From: Anaerolineales bacterium
GTDB taxonomy: Bacteria; Chloroflexota; Anaerolineae; Anaerolineales; UBA11579
NCBI GenBank assembly: GCA_019637805.1
Contig: JAHBVB010000002.1
Location: 1-64,000, forward strand
DNA: 64,000 bases
Direction of reading: 5' to 3'
Within the stretch, counting starts at the first letter, position 1. Every line of letters starts with the position of its first letter. The notes beneath the pieces are model-generated. The model searched no databases. It was not told the DNA's origin and worked only from the letters and a program-made list of their open reading frames with translations. Of this stretch, positions 51,224 to 60,241 are shown piece by piece. Position numbers and translations under genes: made by a program.

Positions 51224-51269
51224 CCCTTACAGGATTGTAAGGGAAACCCCAAAAGGCCAGCGCTATACT
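51224..51269 (+). promoter_or_regulatory. Perfect inverted repeat overlapping the promoter region of the PAS kinase operon
   Basis: CCCTTACA, GGAT, TGTAAGGG (51224-51243), 8-bp arms with 4-bp spacer; no T-run, so not a terminator. TATACT at 51264-51269 is a likely -10, and the repeat's right arm covers where its -35 would be. Looks like an operator controlling the kinase/HD-GYP pair. Confidence 0.65.
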
Positions 51270-51345
51270 GCTCTTGTTGCTTTTCGCCTTAACCCTGCGA
51301 GCGTGATAGCCGGGAGGTGGTTCAAAACTGGGGTAGGTTAGCGGT

Positions 51346-52422
51346 ATGTCAGTTGTTTTGAAGGGGGAGGGCTATCGAATTGCGTTGGAGCATGCTCCAA
51401 ATGCAATGGCAATCACCCATCCGAAGGATGGGCACTTTCTTTTTGCCAATCAAGCATTTTGTCAGTTCTTTGACGTCTCACTTCATCAGATTATTGAAAC
51501 CCGTGCAGCGGATTTGTATGCCGGGGCGCAGGACCGCCAGCGCATTGTGCAGCAGCTGCACAAACAGCAGGGCATCGATCGCCTCCCCGTAGAATTCAAG
51601 ACCGGTAGCGGCCTACTGCGCTGGGGAGAGCTTTCTGCCCGTTTGGTCGAGATCGAAGGGGAGCAATTGATTGTCAGCACCATTCTGCCCGCGGAGGCCC
51701 ATGCAGCCAACGGTCTGCAAGAAAAGCTGGCGAACGTGGAAGGCGAGTTGCAGCAATTTGCCTATATTGTCTCCCACGACCTGCAGGAGCCTTTGCGCAT
51801 GGTGGATGGCTACATGCAGCTGATCCGCCAGCGCTACAGTGGCAAGCTGGACAAAGACGGCGATGAGTTTATTGGCTTTGCCGTGGATGGGGCCAACCGC
51901 TTGCAGCAGATGATCAATGACCTGCTCGTCTTTTCCCGGGTGCAGACCCGCGGCGGCGCCATGACTTGGGTGCCGGCTGAGGATGTTTTGCAAAACGTGT
52001 TGGAAAACTTGGAAATCGTCATAGCTGATGCGCAGGCCGAGATCCATGTCGGGCCGCTGCCCAGCGTGTATGCCGACCCGGCCCAGTTGGCCTTACTCTT
52101 TCAGTATCTGATCTCCAACGCCCTGAAATTTCATGCGCAGCAGGCGCCGGTCATCCATATTCGGGCCGAGGCGAAAGACGGTTTTCACCAATTTTGTGTG
52201 GAAGACAACGGCATCGGCATAGATGCCGCCCATTTAGACCAGGTCTTTTTGATCTTCCGGAAATTGCACAGCCGGGAGCGTTATCCCGGCACTGGGATGG
52301 GCCTGGCGATCAGCAAGCGCATCGTGGACCGCCATGCCGGAGCGATTTGGATCGAGTCTGAACCGGGGCAGGGCAGCAAAGTATTCTTCACGATCTCCGT
52401 CCCATCAGGAGAGCAGAAATGA
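51346..52422 (+). CDS. PAS-domain sensor histidine kinase
   Basis: 358 residues. N-terminal PAS domain (~8-120: ALEHAPNAMAITHPKDGHFLFANQAF), coiled linker, HisKA with FAYIVSHDLQEPLRMVDGYM (His acceptor near 145), and HATPase with NALKFH, DNGIGID, FRKLHSRERYPGTGMGLAISKRIV. The DLQEP box places it with phytochrome-type/multi-sensor kinases. No membrane segment. Stop and next start overlap (ATGA), so its partner is the REC-HD-GYP protein. Confidence 0.93.
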   Translation: MSVVLKGEGYRIALEHAPNAMAITHPKDGHFLFANQAFCQFFDVSLHQIIETRAADLYAGAQDRQRIVQQLHKQQGIDRLPVEFKTGSGLLRWGELSARLVEIEGEQLIVSTILPAEAHAANGLQEKLANVEGELQQFAYIVSHDLQEPLRMVDGYMQLIRQRYSGKLDKDGDEFIGFAVDGANRLQQMINDLLVFSRVQTRGGAMTWVPAEDVLQNVLENLEIVIADAQAEIHVGPLPSVYADPAQLALLFQYLISNALKFHAQQAPVIHIRAEAKDGFHQFCVEDNGIGIDAAHLDQVFLIFRKLHSRERYPGTGMGLAISKRIVDRHAGAIWIESEPGQGSKVFFTISVPSGEQK

Positions 52423-54803
52423 GCGCCCGCATCCCCACCGGGGAGCTTCCCTCCCAGAAACGGGACAAGCCGATTCGGGTCTTGTTGGTGGAAGACAACC
52501 CTGGTGATGCGCGCCTGATCCAGGAAATGCTCAAGAGCACCGGCAATATGAACTTGCGCTTCGAGCATGTCACTACCCTCGACCAGGGCCTGGAATATGT
52601 GGGAGACCCCGAACAGCCGCTGGACGCGGTCCTATTGGACCTGGGCCTGCCGGATTGCCAGGGTTTTGAAACCTTCGAACGTTTTCAAGAGAAGGGCAAA
52701 GCTTTCACCATCATTATTCTCAGCGGGCTGAACGATGTCGACCTGGCCCTGCATGCGGTGCGCAGCGGCGCCCAGGATTATTTGGTCAAAGGGCAGATCA
52801 ACGGCGACTTGCTGCTGCGCTCCATCCGCTACGCCATTGAGCGTGACGAGACCGAAAAGCAGCTGGTCGAAAGCCGCGAGCGCTACCAAAGCCTGGTGGA
52901 CATGATGCCCGACGCCATCATGGTGCATGTCGACAGCCAAATCGTGTTTGCCAACCCCGCCGCCCTCAACTTGCTGGGCGTCAGCAGCCAGGAAGAGCTG
53001 GAAGGCCGCAATGTCCTCGACTTGGTGCATCCCAACGACCGCAGCGTGGTGACCGCCCGCATCGTGAAGCAGGCCGAGACAGGGGAGGCCCAGTCGCCAG
53101 TCGAAGAAAAGTTCATTCGCTCGGACGGGCGCATGATCGACGTGGAGGTGACTGCCACGCCTTTCCTCTTTGAGGACAAGCAAGCTACGCAGCTGATCAT
53201 CCGTGATATTTCAGAACGCAAAGTGCGCGAGAGCGAGATGGAGGCCATTGCGGCTGTGAGCCGCGGCCTGCAGGACGCCGACACTCAGGACGAAATGCTG
53301 CCGGTCATCATGGACCAGGCCATGCAAGCGGTTGGCGCCTTGGATGGGTCGATCACTTTGATGGATGAGCAAAGCGGTGACCACCACATCGTGGCCGGCC
53401 GCGGGCCGCGAGCCAGCCAGCCGGTTGGCTCGGTCATCCCGCGCGGCATGGGGCTGACCAGCAAAGTGGTCGAAGACCGCAGCGCCTACATCAACAATCA
53501 ATTCATCATCGACCCGGACCCGGCTCTATACCAAGTGGTCAAAGACGTCACTCCAACCAAGTCGGTGGCGATTTTCCCCATCTTTGCCGAAGACAAAGTT
53601 ATTGGCACCCTGGGCCTGGGCCGTGACCTGCCTTTTGAAAACAGTGATGTGCGCGTAATTAATGCCATCTGCAGTATTGGCGGCAACGCCATTCATCGCG
53701 CTGCGCTGTATGAGCAGACCCAGCGCCGTTTGCGGCACTTGCGCAGCTTGCGTGAAATTGACCTGGCAATCACTTCCAGCCTTGACATCAACTTTATTCT
53801 GGATGTGATCTTGACCCAGGCCAATCGCGAGCTCGATCTGGACGCCGCGGCGATCTTGCTGCTGAATGCCGAGAATGTCCTGGAGTTCGCTGCCGGGAAT
53901 GGCTTCCGCAGCCAGCTGATCCGAGACAGCCGGGTGAACTTTGGTCAAGGCCTGGCCGGCCGGGCCGCCCAGCAGCGCCAGCTGGTGCGCGGCAGCGGCG
54001 AGGCCTTGTATCGCAACACCCTGCGGCCACAGCTGTTCCAGCAAGAGAGCTTCCTCAGCTATCATGCCGTGCCGCTGGTGGCCAAAGGCAAGGTGATTGG
54101 CGTGCTGGAAACCTTCCACCGTTCAGAAGAAGTCCGTGACACGGAATGGGAAGACTTTCTGCTCACGCTGGCCGGGCAGGCCGCCATCGCCATTGACAAT
54201 GCATCCTTGTTCCGTGACTTGCAGCGCTCCAATGATGATTTACGCGATGCCTACGAGCGCACCATCGAAGGCTGGGCGCACGCCTTGGCCCTGCACGACA
54301 TGGAGACCATCGAGCACAGCCGCCGTGTGACCGAAACCACCGTGACACTGGCCCGTCACCTCGGGCTGGATGATGACAGGCTCGTTCATGTGCGCCGCGG
54401 CGCTTTGCTCCACGATATTGGCAAAATGGGCATCCCCGACCAGATCTTGGGCAAGACCGGGCCACTCAACGAGAATGAGTGGCACATCATGCGCAAACAT
54501 CCCGAATACGCCGGCCAAATGCTGGAAGGCATTGAGTTTCTGCACCCCGCCATGCCTATCCCGCTCTACCACCATGAAAAATGGGATGGTTCGGGCTATC
54601 CTCATGGCCTTAAAGGGCAGGAAATTCCATTGGAGGCGCGTATTTTTGCCATCATTGATGTCTGGGATGCGCTGACCTCTGACCGCCCTTATCGCCCGGC
54701 CTGGGAGACCAACAAGGTCAAAGACTACTTGCGCGACCAGGCCGGCAAGCATTTTGACCCGCATGTGGTCGAATCATTTTTCCTGCATATCCTCGAAAAG
54801 TAA
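52419..54803 (+). CDS. REC-PAS-GAF-GAF-HD-GYP protein, predicted c-di-GMP phosphodiesterase
   Basis: 794 residues. REC domain (~15-135) with VEDNPGD and phospho-Asp in VLLDLGLPD; PAS (~150-265); two GAF-like domains (~280-420 and ~440-590); HD-GYP (~600-790). The last has HSRRV, LLHDIGKMGIPD, HHEKWDGSGYPHGLKG and AIIDVWDALTSDRPYRPAW, with metal-binding His/Asp and the GYP motif all intact. HD-GYP enzymes degrade c-di-GMP to pGpG or GMP. Phosphorylation by the overlapping PAS kinase would set activity. It links this cluster to c-di-GMP, like the MshEN kinase upstream. Confidence 0.94.
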   Translation: MSARIPTGELPSQKRDKPIRVLLVEDNPGDARLIQEMLKSTGNMNLRFEHVTTLDQGLEYVGDPEQPLDAVLLDLGLPDCQGFETFERFQEKGKAFTIIILSGLNDVDLALHAVRSGAQDYLVKGQINGDLLLRSIRYAIERDETEKQLVESRERYQSLVDMMPDAIMVHVDSQIVFANPAALNLLGVSSQEELEGRNVLDLVHPNDRSVVTARIVKQAETGEAQSPVEEKFIRSDGRMIDVEVTATPFLFEDKQATQLIIRDISERKVRESEMEAIAAVSRGLQDADTQDEMLPVIMDQAMQAVGALDGSITLMDEQSGDHHIVAGRGPRASQPVGSVIPRGMGLTSKVVEDRSAYINNQFIIDPDPALYQVVKDVTPTKSVAIFPIFAEDKVIGTLGLGRDLPFENSDVRVINAICSIGGNAIHRAALYEQTQRRLRHLRSLREIDLAITSSLDINFILDVILTQANRELDLDAAAILLLNAENVLEFAAGNGFRSQLIRDSRVNFGQGLAGRAAQQRQLVRGSGEALYRNTLRPQLFQQESFLSYHAVPLVAKGKVIGVLETFHRSEEVRDTEWEDFLLTLAGQAAIAIDNASLFRDLQRSNDDLRDAYERTIEGWAHALALHDMETIEHSRRVTETTVTLARHLGLDDDRLVHVRRGALLHDIGKMGIPDQILGKTGPLNENEWHIMRKHPEYAGQMLEGIEFLHPAMPIPLYHHEKWDGSGYPHGLKGQEIPLEARIFAIIDVWDALTSDRPYRPAWETNKVKDYLRDQAGKHFDPHVVESFFLHILEK

Positions 54804-54835
54804 AAGGCTGCCGGCATCCGGTATAATTTCTCCTG

Positions 54836-55705
54836 ATGGTTGTTCCCGCGGTCCTCAGCCAGCGCCCCGCGACTGAAGCAGACCGCAGCCGGTTGGCCAA
54901 CCTGCTGCACTTCGAAACCTATGTGCATCGCCATCTGGATTGGCGACGTCCGTTAGACTGGCTCGGCCATGACCCCTATTTGATCGCAGAAAATTCTGGG
55001 CAGTTGGTGGCCGCCTTGGCCTGTTCCCCTGACCTGCCTGAGGTCAGTTGGGTGCGCCTGTTCGCCACGGCCGCCGGTATGCGGCCTACAGATGCCTGGG
55101 ATCTGCTCTGGCCGGCGGCCACCCCCATATTGCGCCAAAAAGAGATCCACACACTGGCCGCCATTCCGCTTCAAGACTGGTTTGAAACCTTGCTGGCGCG
55201 CAGCGGCTTCATCAAGGACCACGAAGTCGTCGTTTTGGAATGGCGCCCCCAGCCCCTGCAGACCTCTGTCCAGGAGATCGACGCCGACCTGCGCCCCATG
55301 ACCCAGGAAGACCTGCCCCTGGTGGCGGAGGTGGATCATGCCGCCTTCCGCCCACTGTGGCGCAACTCGCTGTCTGCCCTGGAGGCTGCCTTCAGCCAGG
55401 CTGGCCTGGCCAGCGTCGTCGAGCAGGGCGGGCGCATCGTCGCCTACCAGATCAGCACGCACAGCGCCCGCGGGCCGCACTTGGCCCGCCTGGCCACGCA
55501 TCCCAGCCACCAGGGGCGCGGCCATGCCGCCACCCTGGTACGCCATGTCCAAACCCACGTCTTGCAGCGCGGCGACACCTTATTGACCGTGAATACCCAG
55601 GACAATAACGGGGCTTCTTTGGCCTTGTACAAGAAACTGGGCTTCAACTTCAATGGGGAACAGTTCCCGGTCTACCAGTACGACTGCACATCCGGCGCAG
55701 ATTAA
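54836..55705 (+). CDS. GNAT-family N-acetyltransferase, probably two-domain
   Basis: 289 residues. The C-terminal half (~155-285) is a clear GNAT: LRPMTQEDLPLVAEVDHAAF, then ARLATHPSHQGRGHAATLV with the Q/RxxGxG/A acetyl-CoA loop, and VNTQDNNGASLALYKKLGFN. The N-terminal half (RPATEADRSRLANLL ...) looks like a degenerate second GNAT fold without the loop. Substrate is unknown. TATAAT (54822-54827) ends 8 nt before the ATG, without Shine-Dalgarno, so the mRNA is probably leaderless. Confidence 0.9.
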   Translation: MVVPAVLSQRPATEADRSRLANLLHFETYVHRHLDWRRPLDWLGHDPYLIAENSGQLVAALACSPDLPEVSWVRLFATAAGMRPTDAWDLLWPAATPILRQKEIHTLAAIPLQDWFETLLARSGFIKDHEVVVLEWRPQPLQTSVQEIDADLRPMTQEDLPLVAEVDHAAFRPLWRNSLSALEAAFSQAGLASVVEQGGRIVAYQISTHSARGPHLARLATHPSHQGRGHAATLVRHVQTHVLQRGDTLLTVNTQDNNGASLALYKKLGFNFNGEQFPVYQYDCTSGAD

Positions 55706-55733
55706 ACCGGGGAGAGAAAAACTCTTTCACTTC

Positions 55734-55761
55734 TTTGCAAAGAGCCAACTTCTGCTACACT
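55734..55761 (+). promoter_or_regulatory. Predicted promoter of the DsbA-like gene
   Basis: TTTGCA (55734-55739), 16-bp spacer, TACACT (55756-55761). The leader that follows can form GGGCA-GGC / GCC-T-TGCCC (about 55762-55784) and ends in GGAGG before the ATG at 55823. Confidence 0.62.
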
Positions 55762-55822
55762 GGGCAGGCAATTACGCCTTGCCCGGCCTAGACCGGAGAC
55801 ACTGCTTCGGAGGATACACAGA

Positions 55823-56521
55823 ATGACCAATCGCCAAGCTCGCCAGGAACGCCAGCGCGCCAAAGCCAAAAAAGGCCAGTACCAATGGCTGATCTACATG
55901 GGGATCGGTGCAGTTATTTTGGTGGGACTGATTGTTCTAAGCCAGCTTTTTAGCGGCCCGCGCCAAACCACCTACACCCAAAAAGACGGTATGCAGTTGG
56001 GCGCCGCAGATGCGCCTGTCACCGTGATCGAATTCCTGGACTTTCAATGTCCTCACTGCCTCAACTCCTACAACTCTGTGGAAGAGGACATGATCGCCGA
56101 ATATGTGGACACCGGCAAAGTGCGCCTGATGTACTATGTGGTCGGTTTCCTCGGCCCTGAATCGGTCAACTCGGCTGAGGCGGCTTACTGCGCCGCGGCG
56201 CAGAATTACTTCTGGGAATTTCACGACGTGGTCTTTGCGCCGGTGAATTTTTCCAATGGCAATGTGGGCGGCTACTCGGACGCCAAGCTGATTGATATGG
56301 CTGGCAAGGTGGCCGGCATGGATACGCAAGCCTTTAGCGCCTGCATGGCCAGCGACGAAAAGATCCCGGAAGTGCAGGCCGCACATGACGTGGCGGCCAG
56401 CCTGGGCGTAAGCGGCACCCCGGCCTTTGTGATCAACGGCCAGGTGCTGGGCGGCGCACAGCCGTTCTCACGTCTGCAGCAAGTCATTGAAGAAGCTCTG
56501 GAAACTGCGGGCGCCAACTAG
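55823..56521 (+). CDS. DsbA-family thioredoxin-fold oxidoreductase, membrane anchored
   Basis: 232 residues. A basic N-terminus (RQARQERQRAKAKKG) precedes a membrane helix (YMGIGAVILVGLIVLSQLF), placing the rest outside. The thioredoxin-like domain has IEFLDFQCPHCLNSYNSVE with active-site CPHC (~75), a helical insertion containing two further Cys (YCAAAQNYF and FSACMAS), and SLGVSGTPAFVINGQVLGG with the cis-Pro. It introduces or rearranges disulfides in exported proteins, for example the four-Cys secreted protein at 14450, though that link is only a guess. Confidence 0.93.
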   Translation: MTNRQARQERQRAKAKKGQYQWLIYMGIGAVILVGLIVLSQLFSGPRQTTYTQKDGMQLGAADAPVTVIEFLDFQCPHCLNSYNSVEEDMIAEYVDTGKVRLMYYVVGFLGPESVNSAEAAYCAAAQNYFWEFHDVVFAPVNFSNGNVGGYSDAKLIDMAGKVAGMDTQAFSACMASDEKIPEVQAAHDVAASLGVSGTPAFVINGQVLGGAQPFSRLQQVIEEALETAGAN

Positions 56522-56540
56522 ACCGATCTGGTACTCGATA

Positions 56541-56570
56541 AAAACACCCTGCTTTGGCAGGGTGTTTTTT
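56541..56570. terminator. Bidirectional intrinsic terminator between the DsbA-like and DUF554 genes
   Basis: AAAACACCCTGC (56541-56552) pairs perfectly with GCAGGGTGTTTT (56557-56568), loop TTTG, with T-runs on both strands. Confidence 0.94.
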
Positions 56571-56577
56571 GTTGGTG

Positions 56578-57294
56578 CTAGAAGTCCAGCGGAATGCGGA
56601 AGTGGGCCAGCAGCGCCACGATCAATGGGGCGATCACCAGCGCCGGGAGGAAATTGCCCACCCGGATGGGCTTGATCTCCAGCAGGCTGCTCACGCCCAT
56701 GCCCACCAGCAGCAGGCCGCCGGTGGCGCTTAATTCGGCGATCATGGCCGGGGTGAAGACGGCCTGAATTTGCTGGGCCAGCAGCGAAATGCTGCCCTGC
56801 AGCACCAGAATAACCAGCGAAGAAAACAGCACCCCCACGCCAAGCGTGGAGGCGAACACAATGCTGGCGAAGCCGTCCAGGGTGGACTTGATCGCCAGCA
56901 GGCTGAAGTCGCCGGTCAGCCCATCCTGGATCGAGCCCAGGATCGCCATCGGGCCGATGGCGTAGACCAGAGAAGCGGTCAGGAAGCCGCGCACGAATTT
57001 GGCGCTGCCGCCCTCGGCGTTGGCGGCAAAGCGCGCTTGCAGCCAGGCGCCCAGGCGTTTGAGGCCCTCTTCGATCTGCCACCACTCACCCAGGATGCCG
57101 CCGATGATCATGGCCAGCAGCACCAGCACGGCATTGCTGGTTTCCGAGAACATGCGCAGGCCGTAGGCCACAGTAAACAGGCCCAACCCGGCCACCACGG
57201 TCTGCCCCATGCGTTCCGGCAGGCGTGAGCCAAAGGCCAGGCCCAGCAGACCGCCAAGAATGATGGTGGCTACATTAAGCAGCGTGCCGATCAT
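56578..57294 (-). CDS. DUF554-family membrane protein
   Basis: 238 residues with about seven membrane segments. The start MIGTLLNVATIILGGLLGLAFG and the blocks GLFTVAYGLRMF, VLVLLAMIIGGILGEWW, GFLTASLVYAIGPMAILGSIQDGLTGD and LAIKSTLDGFASIVFASTLGVGV match the family (YdfK-like). Function is unknown; transport has been suggested. On the minus strand TATAAT (57301-57306) lies 6 nt before the ATG, so it is leaderless. A longer frame upstream crosses comEA and is not credible. Confidence 0.9.
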   Translation of the reverse strand: MIGTLLNVATIILGGLLGLAFGSRLPERMGQTVVAGLGLFTVAYGLRMFSETSNAVLVLLAMIIGGILGEWWQIEEGLKRLGAWLQARFAANAEGGSAKFVRGFLTASLVYAIGPMAILGSIQDGLTGDFSLLAIKSTLDGFASIVFASTLGVGVLFSSLVILVLQGSISLLAQQIQAVFTPAMIAELSATGGLLLVGMGVSSLLEIKPIRVGNFLPALVIAPLIVALLAHFRIPLDF

Positions 57295-57300
57295 GCGCTG

Positions 57301-57320
57301 ATTATAAGGGAGCGTATAAT
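57301..57320. promoter_or_regulatory. Back-to-back -10 boxes of two divergent leaderless genes
   Basis: Minus-strand TATAAT (57301-57306) serves DUF554 (6 nt to ATG) and plus-strand TATAAT (57315-57320) serves comEA (7 nt to ATG). Only 33 bp separate the two start codons, so each -35 must lie in the other gene's 5' end. Confidence 0.72.
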
Positions 57321-57327
57321 TCCGGCC

Positions 57328-57750
57328 ATGTCCAGGGGACCTAAACAATTGGCGACCCAGCCGGCCTGGTGGATCGCCTACGGCGTGCTGTGCGGCCTGG
57401 CTGCCGCCGGCCTGTTGCTGCTGTTGGCCGCCCCGCGCCGCGGCCAGCCCATCCAGCTGGTGCAGGCGCCCACGGCTGACCCAGCCATGGCAGCGCAAGC
57501 GCAGCCCAGCCGCCCGGCCCCGACGCCGCTGGTGCAGCCCAACCTGCCGTTGGACCTGAACGCGGCCACCGCGGCGGAACTGGAGTTCCTGCCGGGCATC
57601 GGGCCTAGCACGGCCATGCTGATCGTTTCGTATCGTGAGCAAAATGGGCCGTTTCAGCGCCTGGAGCAGTTGTTGGACATTCCGGGCATTGGCCCGCGCA
57701 CCCTGGAAGGCTTGCTGCCCTTTGCCTATGTGGAACCCAATGAAGATTAA
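57328..57750 (+). CDS. comEA: ComEA-like helix-hairpin-helix DNA-binding protein
   Basis: 140 residues. A hydrophobic helix (WWIAYGVLCGLAAAGLLLLLA) anchors it in the membrane, a Pro/Ala-rich spacer follows, and the C-terminal domain reads LPLDLNAATAAELEFLPGIGP then LLDIPGIGPRTLEGL, two HhH motifs with the NxNxA start typical of ComEA. It would bind incoming double-stranded DNA outside the membrane and pass it to the ComEC channel (30800). The stop overlaps the start of thrC by 11 bp. Confidence 0.9.
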   Translation: MSRGPKQLATQPAWWIAYGVLCGLAAAGLLLLLAAPRRGQPIQLVQAPTADPAMAAQAQPSRPAPTPLVQPNLPLDLNAATAAELEFLPGIGPSTAMLIVSYREQNGPFQRLEQLLDIPGIGPRTLEGLLPFAYVEPNED

Positions 57751-58789
57751 ACCCCTCTTGCAGCGCTACCAGGCCCTGCTGGACCTGCCCGCCCACACCC
57801 AGAGCATCTCGCTGCTGGAGGGCGGCACGCCGCTGCTGCCCTTGCCGCGCCTGGCTCAGGAACTGGGCGGCGGCTTTGAGCTGTATGCCAAGGTCGAGGG
57901 CTTGAACCCGACCGGCTCCTTCAAAGACCGCGGCATGACCGCTGCGGTGGGCGAGGCGCTGGGCCGCGGCGCCCAGGCCGTGATCTGCGCTTCCACCGGC
58001 AACACCGCCGCCAGCGCCGCGGCTTATGCCGCCCGCGCCGGCCTGCGCTGCATCGTGCTCATCCCGCAGGGCAAGGTCGCCGCCGGCAAGCTGGCTGGCG
58101 CGCTGGCCTACGGCGCCCAGGTCATCCAGGTCAGCGGCTCGTTCGATCAGGCCTTGGAGCTGGTGGTGCAGGTCAGCCAGCGCCAACCCATCGCCCTGGT
58201 CAATTCGCTTAACCCGCATCGCTTGCAGGGCCAAAAGACCGCCGCCTTCGAGATCATTGAAGACTTGGGCCGCGCCCCGGACTGGCTGTGCCTGCCGGTG
58301 GGCAACGCCGGCAACATCATTGCCTATTGGATGGGTTTCCGCCAGGTTCACCAGCTGCACGCCAGCGGCCTGCCGCTCCTGCTGGGCGTACAGGCCGCCG
58401 GGGCGGCCCCGCTGGTACACGGCGCGCCGGTCGAAGTGCCGGAAACGGTGGCTACCGCCATCCGCATCGGCAAACCCGCCCGCGGCGAGCAGGCATTGCA
58501 AGCCGCCGCCGAGTCCGGCGGGCGGATTGTGGCCGCCAGCGACGCCGAGATCCTGGCCGCACAGCGCCGTCTGGCCGCCGAAGGGCTGTGGGTCGAGCCA
58601 GCTTCAGCCGCCGGCCTGGCCGGCCTTACAGCGGAGATCGCTGCTGGCCGCCTGCAGCCGCAGGGTCGCGTGGTGCTGGTCTGCACCGGTCACGGCCTCA
58701 AAGACCCGGACACTATCACGCAGGCCATCCCCGCAACGCCGGTTATTCCGGCGGAACTGGCTGCGCTGGAAGCCCTGTTGGCTGGCTGA
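57740..58789 (+). CDS. thrC: Threonine synthase
   Basis: 349 residues. PLP enzyme of fold type II: LLEGGTPLLPLPRLAQELG, then EGLNPTGSFKDRGMTAAV with the Schiff-base Lys, ICASTGNTAASAAAYAARAG, the phosphate loop VGNAGNIIAYWMGF, and VEPASAAGLAG near the end. It converts O-phosphohomoserine to threonine. The ATG at 57740 lies inside the end of comEA. It overlaps homoserine kinase by one base, a classic pair acting in successive steps of the pathway. Confidence 0.95.
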   Translation: MKIKPLLQRYQALLDLPAHTQSISLLEGGTPLLPLPRLAQELGGGFELYAKVEGLNPTGSFKDRGMTAAVGEALGRGAQAVICASTGNTAASAAAYAARAGLRCIVLIPQGKVAAGKLAGALAYGAQVIQVSGSFDQALELVVQVSQRQPIALVNSLNPHRLQGQKTAAFEIIEDLGRAPDWLCLPVGNAGNIIAYWMGFRQVHQLHASGLPLLLGVQAAGAAPLVHGAPVEVPETVATAIRIGKPARGEQALQAAAESGGRIVAASDAEILAAQRRLAAEGLWVEPASAAGLAGLTAEIAAGRLQPQGRVVLVCTGHGLKDPDTITQAIPATPVIPAELAALEALLAG

Positions 58790-59682
58790 TGGTGACTGTA
58801 CGCGTCCCGGCCAGCACCGCCAACCTGGGTCCGGCTTTCGATTGCTTGGGTCTGGCGCTGGACTTGTCCAACCAGGCCAACTTTAGCCTGGAAGGGCAGG
58901 GCTGGCAGATCGAGATCACCGGCGAAGGGCAGGGCCGCCTGCCGCGCAGCGCCAGGAACCGCATGGCGCGCGCCTTTGAGCTGGTCTACACTAAGACCGG
59001 CCAGCCCCTGCCGCCGGGCGTCAGCTTGGAGGCCCACAACCACATCCCACTCAGTTCGGGGCTGGGTTCCAGCTCTGCCGCGGCCCTGGCGGGCTTGTTG
59101 GGGGCCAATGCGCTTTTGGGTGGGCCTTTCTCTCAGGCCGAGATTTTGCAGCTGGCCGCCGACCTGGAGGGCCACGCTGACAACGTGGCGGCCGCCTTGT
59201 ACGGCGGGCTGGTCCTGGTCTACAGCCATAAAGGACGCTGGCAGGTGCAGCAGTTGGAGCATCAGCCGTTGCGCGCTGTGGTGCTGCTGCCCGAAGCGCG
59301 GCTGAGTACGCATGAGTCGCGCGCCGCTTTGCCTGCCCAGGTACCTTTGCCCGCCGCGGTGGCCAATATCGGCCACAGCTTGCTGCTGGCTGAGGCTTTG
59401 CGCCGCGGCGACCTGGCGTTGCTGGCCCTCGCCATGAAAGACCAGCTGCACCAGCCCGCCCGCTTGGCTCTGCTGCCCGGCGCGGCCGAGGCGATCGTCG
59501 CCGCCCAGGCTTTAGGGGCCGCAGCGGCCCTGTCCGGCGCGGGGCCGGGCGTGATTGCGTTTGTAGAGGAGGGGGCCGAAGAAGCCGTCGGCGCGGCCAT
59601 GCGCGCCGCCTTCCGGGCGGCGGGCTTGGCCGCGCGGCATTATGCACTCAACAGCAGCCCGCACGGGGCTGTGGTCTTATAA
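58789..59682 (+). CDS. thrB: Homoserine kinase
   Basis: 297 residues, GHMP kinase family. [23 protein letters not shown] is the ThrB N-terminus, [22 protein letters not shown] (~85) the ATP-binding GLGSSxA loop, [17 protein letters not shown] the third motif, and [18 protein letters not shown] the C-terminal glycine loop. It phosphorylates homoserine for thrC, the gene directly upstream (start codon shares one base with the thrC stop). The stop overlaps that of dcd by six bases on the other strand. Confidence 0.95.
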   Translation: MVTVRVPASTANLGPAFDCLGLALDLSNQANFSLEGQGWQIEITGEGQGRLPRSARNRMARAFELVYTKTGQPLPPGVSLEAHNHIPLSSGLGSSSAAALAGLLGANALLGGPFSQAEILQLAADLEGHADNVAAALYGGLVLVYSHKGRWQVQQLEHQPLRAVVLLPEARLSTHESRAALPAQVPLPAAVANIGHSLLLAEALRRGDLALLALAMKDQLHQPARLALLPGAAEAIVAAQALGAAAALSGAGPGVIAFVEEGAEEAVGAAMRAAFRAAGLAARHYALNSSPHGAVVL

Positions 59683-60231
59683 CTTGGGCAGCACGATGCT
59701 CTGCTGCTTCTGGTATTTGCCCTTCTTATCCGCGTAGGACACGCGGCATTCCTCATCAGCTTCGAAGAACAGCACTTGAGCGATCCCCTCATTGGCATAG
59801 ATCTTGGCAGGCAGGGGGGTCGTGTTGGAGATCTCCAGAGTGACGAAGCCCTCCCACTCCGGTTCAAACGGCGTCACATTCACGATGATCCCGCAGCGTG
59901 CATAGGTGCTTTTGCCCAGGCAGATGGTTAGCACGCTGCGCGGGATGCGGAAGTATTCGACCGTGCGCGCCAGGGCGAAGGAGTTGGGCGGCACGATGCA
60001 CACCTCGCCCTTGAAATCGACCATGGACTTGGGGTCAAAATTCTTGGGGTCCACCATTGCTGAATGCACGTTGGTGAAGATCTTGAACTCGTCGGCCACG
60101 CGAATGTCGTAGCCGTACGAGGACACGCCGTAGGAGATCACGCCCTCCCGTACCTGGCTGGCTTCGAACGGCTCGATCATCTTGTGCTGCAAGGTTTGCT
60201 GCTCAATCCAGTGGTCGGGTTTCAGGCCCAT
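59677..60231 (-). CDS. dcd: dCTP deaminase
   Basis: 184 residues, typical length. [49 protein letters not shown] with the catalytic Ser/Arg block, and [27 protein letters not shown] containing the catalytic Glu are present. It makes dUTP from dCTP for thymidylate synthesis; a bifunctional dCTP deaminase/dUTPase activity is possible but not shown by sequence. AAGGAG is placed 8 nt before the ATG. It follows the CapA-like gene only by strand, not as a clear operon (10 bp apart, downstream of it). Confidence 0.95.
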   Translation of the reverse strand: MGLKPDHWIEQQTLQHKMIEPFEASQVREGVISYGVSSYGYDIRVADEFKIFTNVHSAMVDPKNFDPKSMVDFKGEVCIVPPNSFALARTVEYFRIPRSVLTICLGKSTYARCGIIVNVTPFEPEWEGFVTLEISNTTPLPAKIYANEGIAQVLFFEADEECRVSYADKKGKYQKQQSIVLPKL

Positions 60232-60241
60232 CTCGTTCTCC

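Noticed and set aside
56578-57642. 354-residue version of the DUF554 protein
   Set aside because: The extra N-terminus is antisense to comEA and lacks hydrophobic or family features; the leaderless ATG at 57294 matches the family start.
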